In this document: one piece after another, positions 54,441 through 63,389 of the stretch | How positions within the stretch are numbered: the first letter of the stretch is position 1 | Layout of the letters: each line of letters begins with the position of its first letter | From: Mycolicibacterium chubuense NBB4 | Lineage (GTDB): Bacteria; Actinomycetota; Actinomycetes; Mycobacteriales; Mycobacteriaceae | Direction: 5' to 3' | DNA: 64,000 bases | NCBI RefSeq assembly: GCF_000266905.1 | Contig: NC_018027.1 | Location: 3,720,001 to 3,784,000 of the forward strand | Position numbers and translations under genes: made by a program | Notes under the pieces: generated by a model | Told to the model about the DNA's origin: nothing | Databases searched by the model: none | What the model saw: the letters and a program-made list of their open reading frames with translations, nothing else

Positions 54441-54857
54441 TCAGAGGTCTCCGCGCTCCCAGCTGGACTTGCTGTTCCGCGAAACACAGGTGAGGAACAG
54501 ACCGTCGGGCGCCTGGGCGACCTCGCCGTCCAGTGCCGGGCACAGGTCTCCCTCGTTCTTGATCCCGTGCATCTCCGGGGACCGGAACCACCGGGGTTCG
54601 TAGCGCCGCGGGGATCCGCAGAACACCAACCGGCCCCAGTCCGTGACGCCGAATGCGTAATAGGTGGGGTTGTTGCAGTAGGACCCGAGCACGATGTGGG
54701 GGGCGATGCCCGGGGTGCAGTCGGGATAGTTGCACTCCTGACCCGGGGGAGGAAGGTGCGGCAGTGTCGGCGGGGGTTGCGCGATGGCGCTCGGGGCGAC
54801 GACCAGCCATGCGGGAACTGCGAGGACCGCCGCCAGCACAGCGTTCATGGACCGCAT
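54441..54857 (-). CDS. Exported hypothetical protein (138 aa, six Cys)
   Basis: Signal peptide MRSMNAVLAAVLAVPAWLVV with a cleavage site after AIA-QP. The mature part is proline-rich at first (PPPTLPHLPPPGQ) and has six Cys (QECNYPDC, SYCNN, VFCGSP, DLCPAL, LTCVS), enough for three disulfides. The frame is open upstream across the divergent gene, but ATG 54857 is the only start that gives a signal peptide. It is convergent with the 145-residue gene and divergent from the 172-residue gene across site e. The function is unknown. Confidence 0.7.
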   Translation of the reverse strand: MRSMNAVLAAVLAVPAWLVVAPSAIAQPPPTLPHLPPPGQECNYPDCTPGIAPHIVLGSYCNNPTYYAFGVTDWGRLVFCGSPRRYEPRWFRSPEMHGIKNEGDLCPALDGEVAQAPDGLFLTCVSRNSKSSWERGDL

Positions 54858-54877
54858 GCCGACATTTTCCCATGGGG

Positions 54878-54892
54878 CGGAATGAAATTCTC
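54878..54892. promoter_or_regulatory. GAGAAT palindrome, site e
   Basis: On the minus strand it reads GAGAATTTCATTCCG, one full arm and a four-of-six second arm. It lies between the divergent secreted-protein genes. Weaker than the other sites. Confidence 0.45.
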
Positions 54893-54936
54893 GCTTTTGA
54901 AGAGCATTGCTACCCAGCCTCGTTAAGCTGGGCGAC

Positions 54937-55455
54937 ATGCGCGCATCACGGGTCATCGGCGGCGTCGCCGCGACGGTCGTCACCGTCATGGGAAGCCTAG
55001 GTCTCCCGCCGTCGGCGCGTGCATCGAACTTCGGGATGGAGTTCGACGGCACCTACGTCGTGAAGTCCGACGGCGAGTGGGCGAAGACCAACGACGTGTT
55101 CATCGACGAACAGACGGTGGTCGAGACGTGGACGGTCAGAACCGACTGTGTGAGCCCGATCGAATGCAGCGGCGAGGTGACCAGCGACCACGGGTGGACC
55201 GGGTCGGTCAAACTGGACGACTTCTGGTACGTGCGGCGCGACATACCCAACTGGATGCCCTGTCCCGATGGAACATTCGCCACCGGGCACCAGTTGTACC
55301 TCCTCTACGGTTTCGACCCGGCCATGACCCAACGCGTCACGACCACCGACTTCATGGCGGGCCGCAACGTCACCAAGAGCGACAGCGGTGCGTGCGGCGT
55401 CAACAAGCCGAAGGTCATCGAGCTGCCGGTGAGCCTGCAGCGGGTCGCCAGGTAG
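54937..55455 (+). CDS. Exported hypothetical protein (172 aa, four Cys)
   Basis: Signal peptide (residues 1-28, ending ARASN) and a mature domain of beta-rich appearance with GTYVVKSDGEWAKTNDVFID and a VTSDHGWTGSVKLDDFWYV segment. Four Cys (DCVSPIEC, PCPDG, ACGVN) can make two disulfides. A Phe/Trp/Tyr-rich surface suggests hydrophobic ligand binding, but this is speculation. ATG 54937 gives the best signal peptide; the frame extends 10 codons upstream. It is convergent with mceF, 72 bases between stops. I recognise it only as a secreted mycobacterial protein type often found beside Mce genes. Confidence 0.7.
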   Translation: MRASRVIGGVAATVVTVMGSLGLPPSARASNFGMEFDGTYVVKSDGEWAKTNDVFIDEQTVVETWTVRTDCVSPIECSGEVTSDHGWTGSVKLDDFWYVRRDIPNWMPCPDGTFATGHQLYLLYGFDPAMTQRVTTTDFMAGRNVTKSDSGACGVNKPKVIELPVSLQRVAR

Positions 55456-55527
55456 CACGACTGGGCCTCTCCCGAGCGGAGGTTTGCCCGGCCGGGGTCC
55501 AGCAACGCTGAACCCCGGCCCGGCAAG

Positions 55528-57219
55528 TCACATCGGGAGCAGATCCTTCCAGGACTTCGGCGCTCCGCCGGCAGCCAGGTTCGTCTGGGAGTGCAGTTGA
55601 CCGTCCGGGGTCAGGTACTGCCCCGTGCGCGGATCGTAGTGCGCCACCGCGACCGAAGGACCGCCAGAGGCGTTGCCGCGGAACGCACTCGGCGCCGCGG
55701 GCACCGTATCCGGCGCCACCGGACCCGCGGCGGGCGCCGGCGGAGCCGCACCCGGCGCCGGCGGCGGCGTACCGGGAAGGGCCTGATCCGGCAGCAGCGG
55801 GCCCTGCCCCGGGGGCAGCGGCCCGGCGGGCACCGGCGCGGGCCCGGGAGCCGGAGCCGCAGCGGGTGCGGGGGCCTCAGGCGGGGTCCCGCCCGGCGCG
55901 GCGCCCGGCGGCAGCGGGGTGCCCTGCAGCGGAGCGTAGATCCGGTTTCCGAAGTCCACGCGATCGTCGGGCTGAACGCCCTGTGCGACCAGGTTGGGGT
56001 CGAACGGATACGGCCCGAGGGTGTGGTCCCGCATCGCCGTCGGGATGAATCCCCGCGGATCGTCGCAGAGTTCCACCGTCGGCGCGCGCTTGCCCGGGTG
56101 ATCCATGCACGGATAGTTCCGGGCGCCGCGAACACTGATCGGGGAGTCCTGCGGCAGCTTGCAGTACAGCCCGTCGGGGGTGTCGATGACGGTCTCGTCC
56201 TCGGGGTTACGCCATTGCGACGGCGGGAGGAAGCCGGCCGTGCACGGTGGAGGGTCATTGATGGTGAGCGCGAAATCGCCTGCGGGCAGACCGGTCGGGT
56301 TGTTCTGCGGCAACCCGAACGACTGCTGTGCCGCAATGATTCCCGGGAACATCACCAACAACTGCTCGATCGACGGATTGTAGGTGACCAGAACCTGGCC
56401 GACCGTGGTGAGATTCGACAGCAGGATGGGCAGCGTCGGCTTCACCTGGTCGAGGAGCGAGGTGACCTCCTGGGCGAACCCAGGACCGCGCTGCAGGATC
56501 GAGCGCACCTGCGGGTCGTTCTGCACGACCTGCGCGGTGATCCCGTTGAGGCTGCGCGCCCAGGTGCGGATCGCGTCGGTGGTCTCGGCTTGCGAATCCA
56601 GCAGCGGCTTGCTGTCGTCCACCAGACCGCGCATCTGATCCGACACTCCGTTGGCGGCGTTGGTGATCGTCGACGCCGAGTCGAGCAGCGAGCCCAGTTC
56701 GGGTCCGGTGCCGTTGAACGCCTTGAACGTCTCGTCGAGCAGATCGGGAATCCGGTCCTTGGGCAGGCTGTCTACCAGCTTGCCCAGCTGGTCCAGCATC
56801 GGACCCACCGCCTGCGGAATCGTCGTCTCCGAAGCCGGAATCCGGGAACCGTTCTCGAGATACGGCCCGCTGTCGGTGCGCGGACGCAGGTCGACGTACT
56901 GCTCGCCGACCGCCGACACACTGCGTACCTCGGCTTTCAGATCCGCCGGAACTTTCGGCGACGTCTGCAGCGACAGCGTTGCCTCGGCCCCGTTCTCGGT
57001 CAACGAGACACCGGTGACCTTGCCGATCTGCACACCGCGGTAGGTAACGTTGCTGAACCGGTAGAGGCCGCCGGAGGCCGGCAGCTCGAGCGTGACGGAC
57101 AGCCGGCCGATGCCCAGCAGGGTGGGCACCTGCATGTAGGCGAAGATCATCACGGCCACACCGACGATCGATGCGATCGTGAAGATGATCAGCTGGTTCC
57201 GGACGAAACGGGTCAGCAT
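55528..57219 (-). CDS. MceF-family lipid-uptake protein
   Basis: The sixth subunit of a heterohexameric Mce complex, which forms a channel for lipids through the periplasm. It has a membrane anchor (LIIFTIASIVGVAVMIFAYM, residues 9-28), an MlaD-type domain (about 38-115; YRGVQIGKVTGVSLTENG), a helical needle region to about 330, then a Cys-containing part, and a Pro/Ala-rich low-complexity tail (about 440-530) ending SWKDLLPM. The 563-residue length exceeds that of typical MceF by the tail. The ATG overlaps the mceE TGA. Confidence 0.92.
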   Translation of the reverse strand: MLTRFVRNQLIIFTIASIVGVAVMIFAYMQVPTLLGIGRLSVTLELPASGGLYRFSNVTYRGVQIGKVTGVSLTENGAEATLSLQTSPKVPADLKAEVRSVSAVGEQYVDLRPRTDSGPYLENGSRIPASETTIPQAVGPMLDQLGKLVDSLPKDRIPDLLDETFKAFNGTGPELGSLLDSASTITNAANGVSDQMRGLVDDSKPLLDSQAETTDAIRTWARSLNGITAQVVQNDPQVRSILQRGPGFAQEVTSLLDQVKPTLPILLSNLTTVGQVLVTYNPSIEQLLVMFPGIIAAQQSFGLPQNNPTGLPAGDFALTINDPPPCTAGFLPPSQWRNPEDETVIDTPDGLYCKLPQDSPISVRGARNYPCMDHPGKRAPTVELCDDPRGFIPTAMRDHTLGPYPFDPNLVAQGVQPDDRVDFGNRIYAPLQGTPLPPGAAPGGTPPEAPAPAAAPAPGPAPVPAGPLPPGQGPLLPDQALPGTPPPAPGAAPPAPAAGPVAPDTVPAAPSAFRGNASGGPSVAVAHYDPRTGQYLTPDGQLHSQTNLAAGGAPKSWKDLLPM

Positions 57220-58571
57220 CAGCCACCACCTCCAGGTGTCGGCGCGCCGGGAGGCGGCGGTGCCGGCGCCGCCGGAGCCGGCGGCGCGGGTGCTTGCGCG
57301 CTGTACGGGCCCGCGAAGATCTGCCCCGGCCCGATCGGCTGAGCCTGCGGTAGCCACGGCGCGGCCGGCGGCGGAGGCGTCACCGGCAGCAGCGGTCCCG
57401 TGACCGGCGGCATCGCCGCGCCCGGCGCCCCCTCCGGTGCGGGCGGGATCGCCTTGTCGGGCGGCGGTGCGACACCGATCTTCAGCGGATCGTACGAGTA
57501 GTTCAGGTAGTACGGATCGCCGGGCGCCGGAATGAGTTTCGCGTTCTCGTCGCCCCACCGCGTACCGAGCAGCAGCGTCTTCTTCAAGCGCGGGTAGGTG
57601 AGGTCGAACGTGGCGAAGAGGTTGATGTAATCACCGCGGGTGATCCGGTCGGCGAACGTCGGGCCGTAGGGGAATGCCGTGGCCCACAACAACGCCAGGT
57701 TCAGGTCGGGCCCGATGTCGGCCAGCGCCCCGAGGGCCGGGCCGAGATTCTGCAGGTTCTTGACGAGGTCGTCGCCCGCGTCGTTCACCAGACCGGTCGC
57801 GGTGTCGCTGAACTTCCCGAGCTTTTCCAGGGCCGACGTGAACGTCGGCCTCTCCTTGATCAGCACGTCGATGGCCGGCGGGATGTCCTTGAGGGCCCGA
57901 TCGATCACGTCGCGCTGACCGGCGAACTTCCCGGCGACCCGATTGAGCTGCTGGATGTCGGCGATGATGTTGTCGCGCTGCTGATCCAGCACACCGACGA
58001 ATTCGTCGAGACGGATGAGCAGTTCGCGGATCTCCGGCTGCCGTCCCGAGAGCGCGGCATTGAAGTTGTGGATGATGTCGCCGATCTGACCCAGACCGCC
58101 ACCGTTGACCACGGTCGACAACGACGACAGTGTCCGCTCGGTCGAGGGGTAGGTCGACGACTCGCTCAGCGGGACGGTGGCCCCGGGCTGCAGCTGTCCG
58201 GTCGGCTGTTGTCCCAGTGGAGGATTGAGCGCCAGGTGCATCGAGCCCAAGAGGCTGGTCTGCCCCACAGTCGCCACCGCGTTGGCCGGCACCACCACAT
58301 CGGGCTTGACCGAGATCTCGACGTCCGCGTGCCAATCCTTGACGGTCATCTTCCCGACACTGCCGACGACGACGTCGTCGATCATCACGGGTGAATTCGA
58401 CACCAGCGTGGAGACGTTCGGAACCTCCACGTGATAGGTGACCGCGTCGGGGCCCCGGCCCTTGGCCCCCGGCAGGGGCAGCGAGTTGACGCCCTGGAAG
58501 GCGCAACCCGACAGCGACAGCGCGACCGCCGAGCCGACGATCGTCAGGCGCTTCACACAACTCCTCATCAT
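57219..58571 (-). CDS. MceE-family lipoprotein
   Basis: The Mce subunit that carries a lipoprotein signal: MMRSCVKRLTIVGSAVALSL and lipobox LSGC (450 residues). The Mce domain follows (VTYHVEVPNVSTLVSNSPVM and VVGSVGKMTVKDW), then a long helical region (about 150-310) that builds the central tunnel. The C-terminal 80 residues are Pro/Ala rich. It starts at 58571 overlapping the mceD stop as ATGA; ATG 58568 is next. It would be anchored to the outer leaflet of the inner membrane or at the mycomembrane side. Confidence 0.92.
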   Translation of the reverse strand: MMRSCVKRLTIVGSAVALSLSGCAFQGVNSLPLPGAKGRGPDAVTYHVEVPNVSTLVSNSPVMIDDVVVGSVGKMTVKDWHADVEISVKPDVVVPANAVATVGQTSLLGSMHLALNPPLGQQPTGQLQPGATVPLSESSTYPSTERTLSSLSTVVNGGGLGQIGDIIHNFNAALSGRQPEIRELLIRLDEFVGVLDQQRDNIIADIQQLNRVAGKFAGQRDVIDRALKDIPPAIDVLIKERPTFTSALEKLGKFSDTATGLVNDAGDDLVKNLQNLGPALGALADIGPDLNLALLWATAFPYGPTFADRITRGDYINLFATFDLTYPRLKKTLLLGTRWGDENAKLIPAPGDPYYLNYSYDPLKIGVAPPPDKAIPPAPEGAPGAAMPPVTGPLLPVTPPPPAAPWLPQAQPIGPGQIFAGPYSAQAPAPPAPAAPAPPPPGAPTPGGGG

Positions 58572-60070
58572 GACGGGGGCGTCCCTTCGGCGGGGAGCAG
58601 AGGTCCGTTCGGCGGTGCCGGAGCGGGCGGCGCCGCGGGCGGCGGAGTCTGCGGCAGCAACAATCCGTCCACGCTCGGCGGTTCGGGCGCGATGTTGGAC
58701 TGGATGTTGGGCGGCCCGGGAATCGGCGCACCGGGGTACAGCGCCGGAGACGGCGTCGCGGGCGCATCCGGGTGCGACATGTAGATCCCCTGCGGTCCGG
58801 GCGGCGCTCCCCATCCCGGAGGCGGCGGCACGTCACCCTTTCCGGTGTACGCCGACACGGTGGGCGGCGGCTCGGGGGCGTCGCCCGGACCGGCCCCTCC
58901 GGGTGCGAGCTTGGGATCGGTGTAGATCAGCCGGCTCGGATCCACGGCAGGCCGCAGGTACGCGTTGATCGGCAGCGGAATGTTGTTGACGTTGAGCAGC
59001 CGCAGGGCCGGGCCGAGGTACTGCGAACACAGCTTCGCCGTCTCCGGCGCCGTGGTGTTCGCCACGCCGCCGATGAGACCGCAGAAGAAGTACACCGGGT
59101 TGGCGAAGTTCACCAGCGAGAACGCCCCGGTGACGGATCCGCCGTTCGGGTAGTAGATGTTCTCGAAGTTCGCGATCGCGTTCGGCACGATGTGCAGCAC
59201 GTTTTCGAAGTCCAGCTTGTGGTCGACGAGTATCTGGGTCAGGCCGCGCAAGTGCTCGAGCTGCTCGGCGGTCTGATTGCGGCTGCCCGCGACGAAGCGC
59301 TGCACCTCACCGATCGCGACGTTCAGATCGGTCAGCGCGGCGTCGAGATCCGATCTGCTGTCGTTGACCACGCTCGTCAAGCTGGCCAGCCGGTTCTGGA
59401 ACAGGACGATCTGATCCTTGCTGTCCCGAAGCGCGGTGACGAACGTCTGCAGGTTCTTGATGATGTCGGCGATGTTGCCGCTGCCCTCGGCGAAGATCCT
59501 TGCGGCCCCGGACAATTGCTGGATGGTCGCACGCAGTTTGTCACCGTTGCCGTTGCCCATCGCATTCGCGGCGCTGTCGACGAAGCGGGAGATCGAAGTG
59601 CCCGACTCGCCGGCCTTGGGGCCCAGGTCGGTGGACAGCCGCATCAACTGGGTCTTGACCTCGTCCCACTCGACGGGCACCGCGGTGCGGTCACTCGAGA
59701 TGACCGCACCGTCATGCATTTTCGGGCCGTCGCCGCTGCGGTAGGCCGGCGTGAGCTGAACGTACCGGGCCGCCACCAGGTTCTGCGCGACGATCACGGC
59801 CTTCGCCCCGGCCGGGATGGGCACGCCGCGGTCGACCTTGAGCGTCATCTTCGCCTGCGTGCCGTCGGGTTCGATCGTGTCGATCTTGCCGACCTTGACA
59901 CCCGACACGCGCACCTCGTCGCCGGGATAGATCGCCGTCGCCGTCGGGAAGTAGGCCGTGATGGTGATCGGCGCGAAGAAGACCTGCCGCACGAGGAACA
60001 CCGCGCCGGCGACCAGCAGGATGGCCAGCAGCACCGCCGTGCCGGCCGCCACTCGCTTACGGGTTGCCAT
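58568..60070 (-). CDS. MceD-family lipid-uptake protein
   Basis: A 500-residue Mce subunit with a membrane anchor (AAGTAVLLAILLVAGAVFLV), the MlaD-type domain (YPGDEVRVSGVKVGKIDTIE) and a helical needle (about 130-310), followed by a hydrophobic region (NPVYFFCGLIGGVAN) and a very Pro-rich tail of about 120 residues. The two adjacent ATG codons (60073 and 60070) are both possible. It overlaps the mceC end by 14 bases, so translation is coupled. Its own end overlaps mceE. Confidence 0.92.
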   Translation of the reverse strand: MATRKRVAAGTAVLLAILLVAGAVFLVRQVFFAPITITAYFPTATAIYPGDEVRVSGVKVGKIDTIEPDGTQAKMTLKVDRGVPIPAGAKAVIVAQNLVAARYVQLTPAYRSGDGPKMHDGAVISSDRTAVPVEWDEVKTQLMRLSTDLGPKAGESGTSISRFVDSAANAMGNGNGDKLRATIQQLSGAARIFAEGSGNIADIIKNLQTFVTALRDSKDQIVLFQNRLASLTSVVNDSRSDLDAALTDLNVAIGEVQRFVAGSRNQTAEQLEHLRGLTQILVDHKLDFENVLHIVPNAIANFENIYYPNGGSVTGAFSLVNFANPVYFFCGLIGGVANTTAPETAKLCSQYLGPALRLLNVNNIPLPINAYLRPAVDPSRLIYTDPKLAPGGAGPGDAPEPPPTVSAYTGKGDVPPPPGWGAPPGPQGIYMSHPDAPATPSPALYPGAPIPGPPNIQSNIAPEPPSVDGLLLPQTPPPAAPPAPAPPNGPLLPAEGTPPS

Positions 60071-61160
60071 CATTCGGAAGATCTCCTGGCTGAGGAATAC
60101 CGTTGACGGGGAAAGGGATCTCCGCGCGCGGACCGGCGTTGTCGGGTGGCTGACCGGCATTCACACCGCGCCGGAATCCGAAGGCGTAGTCGAGGAACGG
60201 CTGAAGGATCTGCGCCGGCTGGATGTTGGGCACCAGCGCGTTGTAGTAGGCGCCGTTGGACACGATCTCGCCCTGGGTCAGGTAATACTTCGCGGCGCCC
60301 GGCAGCATCTTCGCCAGGTTGTCCCGGTTCTTCTCGAGCATGGCCGTCACGTGGTTCAGCCGCTCGAGCGCCGGGGCGAGTTCCTTCTCGTTGTCGGCGA
60401 CCACACCGGTGAGGTCCTTGGACACCGCCGAGATGTTCGACAGCAGGCTGGTGATCGCCATCCGGCGTTCGTTGAGCACCGCCACCAGGTCGTTGGCGTT
60501 GAGGATCAGCGTGTTCACCTGGCTGCTCCGATCGGAGAAGATCGCGGTGACTTTGCCCGCCGTCTTGAGCAGCTCGGCCAGGCTCTGGTTGCGGTTGTTG
60601 AGCGACTGGGAGAGCCGGGACAGTCCGTCGAATGTCGGCCCGAGCTGCGGCGAGATCTGATCGAGGGTCTGCGCCAACGTATCCAGCGACTGATTGAGTG
60701 ACTCGGTGCTGGTCGCCGCGGTGTTGTTGGTGAGGTCGCTGACCGCATCGGTCAACGAGTACGGCGAGGACGTCCGGGTCGAAGGAATCGGCTGGCGCGG
60801 GTCCAGGGTGCCGCTGCCCGCGGAATCCAGCGCCAGCACGCGTTCACCGAGCAGAGTGCCGGTGCGGATGTGTGCGCTGGTCTCGGAGCCGAGCGCGTAC
60901 TTCCCGCTGATGGTGAAACCCACGAGCGCGTCGCCGTTGTCCAGCTCGACCGACGACACCGTGCCGACCTTGATGCCGGATACCGTGACGTCGTTGCCGG
61001 CCATCAGACCGCCCGCCTCGGTGAACAGCGCCTGATAGCGGATGGCGGTGGCCCAGGACAGCAAGCGCTCCGGCTGCAAGCCGACGGCGATGACCAGGAT
61101 GATCAGGACGACGCCGATGAAACCCGCTCGGGCGAGCTGAGATCCGCGATACTTCAGCAT
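60057..61160 (-). CDS. MceC-family lipid-uptake protein
   Basis: A Mce subunit of 367 residues. A membrane anchor (AGFIGVVLIILVIAVGLQ) is followed by the MlaD-type domain with LMAGNDVTVSGIKVGTVSSV, and then a helical region with Asn-rich repeats (NNRNQSLAELLKTAGKV). The C-terminus ends GIPQPGDLPNDGNP and lacks the long Pro-rich tail of subunits D-F. It starts at ATG 61160 immediately after the mceB stop. All subunits of this set would assemble as a hexamer with YrbE permeases; the MceG ATPase is encoded elsewhere. Confidence 0.92.
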   Translation of the reverse strand: MLKYRGSQLARAGFIGVVLIILVIAVGLQPERLLSWATAIRYQALFTEAGGLMAGNDVTVSGIKVGTVSSVELDNGDALVGFTISGKYALGSETSAHIRTGTLLGERVLALDSAGSGTLDPRQPIPSTRTSSPYSLTDAVSDLTNNTAATSTESLNQSLDTLAQTLDQISPQLGPTFDGLSRLSQSLNNRNQSLAELLKTAGKVTAIFSDRSSQVNTLILNANDLVAVLNERRMAITSLLSNISAVSKDLTGVVADNEKELAPALERLNHVTAMLEKNRDNLAKMLPGAAKYYLTQGEIVSNGAYYNALVPNIQPAQILQPFLDYAFGFRRGVNAGQPPDNAGPRAEIPFPVNGIPQPGDLPNDGNP

Positions 61161-62186
61161 CTACTTGTCCACGCACCTTCCTGTCTCTTGCTTGATCCAG
61201 GGGAACACCACGGTGCGGCCCTGCAGATCGCTGGCGCGGAAGGTGATACCGCAGATGTAGTACGGGAAGAAGGCGCCGTAGGAACCGACCCGCGCGAGCT
61301 TGCGGTAGATCTCCGGCAGACGCTGGATGGTGGCATCGAGCCGCTCGGTGTCGTTGTCGACCAGCGGTGCGAGCCTGTTCAGCTGGTCGATGGTGTCGTT
61401 GAGCGGTGCCCGGCCGCGGCCGAGCAGGTCGGCCAGCGACGCCGTTCCGTTGTCGAGCGACTCGATGGCGGTGCCGATCGGGTCGCGGTCGGAGGACAGT
61501 CCGCTGACGAGTTTCTCGAGTTTGTCGATGGCACCGGAGAATTCGTCGCCGTCGGTGGACAGCGTGTCCAGCACGGTGCGCAGGTCGTCGATCAGCTGCT
61601 CGATGACCTGGTTGTTGTCCGCCAGCGAGTTCGTGAACGACGAGGTCTTGGAGAACAGCGATTCGATCGTGCCGCCCTGCCCCTGGAAGATCTGGACCAG
61701 CGACGAGGTGAGTGCGTTGACGTCCTGGGGGTTCAGGCCCTGGATGACGGGCTTGAGCCCCCCGAGCAACAGATCCAGATCGAGCGCCGGCGCGGTGCGC
61801 GTCTCCGGGATCTGGGCGCCCGGTGCGACGATGTGCGTCGAGTCGGGCGTGTCGATGAGTTCCAGATAGCGGTCGCCGACGAGGTTGAGGTAGCGGATGG
61901 CTGCCTTCGTTCCGGTGGTCAGCACGGTGCTGCGGTCCGTGTCGAACTTGACCAAGACGTTTCGGTCCGCCTGCAGCTCAACGCCCTTCACGGTGCCGAC
62001 CCGGATGCCGGCAATGCGCACGGTGTCCCCGGACTTCAACCGGGAGGCATCCTTGAACACCGCCGAATACTGGTTGCTCGCACCGGTTCTGGCGTCGGAG
62101 AAGACCAGGAACAGGAACGCCGTGAGCACCACCATGACGATCCCGAAGATCGAGAACTTGATGAGCGTACCGGTCGATCGCGTCAT
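61161..62186 (-). CDS. MceB-family lipid-uptake protein
   Basis: A Mce subunit of 341 residues. The anchor segment is IKFSIFGIVMVVLTAFLFLV, and the MlaD-type domain (about 38-115) contains LKSGDTVRIAGIRVGTVKGV and YLNLVGDRYLELI. The helical region to about 285 has the FTNSLADNNQVIEQLIDDLR motif typical of MceB. Two Cys near the end (YICGI and GRCVDK) may form a disulfide. Its ATG overlaps the mceA stop as ATGA. The length agrees with standard MceB proteins. Confidence 0.92.
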   Translation of the reverse strand: MTRSTGTLIKFSIFGIVMVVLTAFLFLVFSDARTGASNQYSAVFKDASRLKSGDTVRIAGIRVGTVKGVELQADRNVLVKFDTDRSTVLTTGTKAAIRYLNLVGDRYLELIDTPDSTHIVAPGAQIPETRTAPALDLDLLLGGLKPVIQGLNPQDVNALTSSLVQIFQGQGGTIESLFSKTSSFTNSLADNNQVIEQLIDDLRTVLDTLSTDGDEFSGAIDKLEKLVSGLSSDRDPIGTAIESLDNGTASLADLLGRGRAPLNDTIDQLNRLAPLVDNDTERLDATIQRLPEIYRKLARVGSYGAFFPYYICGITFRASDLQGRTVVFPWIKQETGRCVDK

Positions 62187-63379
62187 CCCGGCATTCCGAT
62201 CTGTGCGGTGTTGCGCGGCGGCCCGTCGAGCGGTCCGAACAGCCAGTTCTTGAGCCCTTCGGAATTGAGCAGGATCCCCGAGTTCCCGTACTGGGCGGGA
62301 TTGGAGCCGACATCGCCGACGATCAGCGGCGGCACGAACTCGGCGGGCTGCACCGGCAGGCCGAGCTCCTTGCAGTAGTCCTTGCCGCCACTCTTGGCCG
62401 CCACCTTCGGCAGGTCTCTGGGATAGCGGTACCGCTCAACGCCCAGCGTCAGGCCGGCGGAGACGATGATGCCCGAGTACTGCGGCGGCGACTTCGCGAA
62501 GGGGATCAGACCGCCGATACCGCACCACAGCGACTTCCGATACTCGTTCAGCAGACTCGTGGTCGGCACGAGCAGGTGCAGAACATCCGTCAGGCCCTGC
62601 CGGTTCGTCCCGACCACGTCGTTGCCGACGTCGGCCAGACCGATTGCACTGACCAGGAACTGGTCCAGGTTCTGCTGTTCATCGACGATGGAGTTGCTCA
62701 GCCGCGACGTGTTGTCGAACGTCTGCAGCAGGTCGGGAGCGGCATCGCCGTACGCGTTGAGAGTGGGCACGGCCGCTTCGATGTCATGCGCCAGATTGGG
62801 CAGGCTGGGTTCCAGCTTGGCCAGCAGCGCGTTGAAGTCGGTCGCCGTCTTGCCGATCTTCTCCCCGCGGCCGTTGAACGCCTGGGCGATGGCGCCCAGC
62901 GTCTCGTTGAGCTTGGCCGGGTCCACCTTGTCCAGCACGTTGGTGAGCTGCTGGAAGACGGTGTTGATCTCGACGGTGACGTGGTCGCCCCGCAGCACCT
63001 GGCCGCTGCGCAGTGCTTCACCGCTGGGGTGCGGCGGCGGCTCGAGCTGGACGAATTTGGCCCCGAACACCGTGGAGGACGCGATGTCGACTTTGACGTT
63101 GGACGGGATCAGGTGCATCTGCGAGGGATCCATGTCCAACTTCAAGGCGGCGGTTCCGTCGGGCTGGTAGTCGATCGACTTCACCGTGCCGACCTGGACG
63201 CCGCGCATCTTCACCTTGGCCTGCGGATTCATCACCAGCCCGGCGCGATCGGAGATCACGGTGACGGGAACGGTCTTGGTGAACTTGCCGCTGAACAGAC
63301 CGATCGCCACCGCCACGATGACCACCAGCGTGACGATCAGCCCCAGGCCGGCGAGCGGCCGGGCGTAGCTCTTGCTCAA
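62183..63379 (-). CDS. MceA-family lipid-uptake protein
   Basis: The first Mce subunit of the operon, 398 residues. Membrane anchor (LAGLGLIVTLVVIVAVAIGL), then the MlaD-type domain with VMNPQAKVKMRGVQVGTVKS and FGAKFVQLEPPPHPSGE, then the helical segment (about 130-260) and a C-terminal part with Cys. The start is a TTG at 63379, five bases after GGGGAGG; no ATG or GTG is better placed. It follows the YrbEB gene by 10 bases. The absence of characters specific to one Mce class prevented me from assigning a number. Confidence 0.9.
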   Translation of the reverse strand: MSKSYARPLAGLGLIVTLVVIVAVAIGLFSGKFTKTVPVTVISDRAGLVMNPQAKVKMRGVQVGTVKSIDYQPDGTAALKLDMDPSQMHLIPSNVKVDIASSTVFGAKFVQLEPPPHPSGEALRSGQVLRGDHVTVEINTVFQQLTNVLDKVDPAKLNETLGAIAQAFNGRGEKIGKTATDFNALLAKLEPSLPNLAHDIEAAVPTLNAYGDAAPDLLQTFDNTSRLSNSIVDEQQNLDQFLVSAIGLADVGNDVVGTNRQGLTDVLHLLVPTTSLLNEYRKSLWCGIGGLIPFAKSPPQYSGIIVSAGLTLGVERYRYPRDLPKVAAKSGGKDYCKELGLPVQPAEFVPPLIVGDVGSNPAQYGNSGILLNSEGLKNWLFGPLDGPPRNTAQIGMPG

Positions 63380-63389
63380 CTCGCCTCCC

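Noticed and set aside
55591..57342. 583-codon + strand frame opposite mceF
   Set aside because: Antisense shadow with Arg/Gly-rich sequence; the MceF family match on the minus strand is clear.
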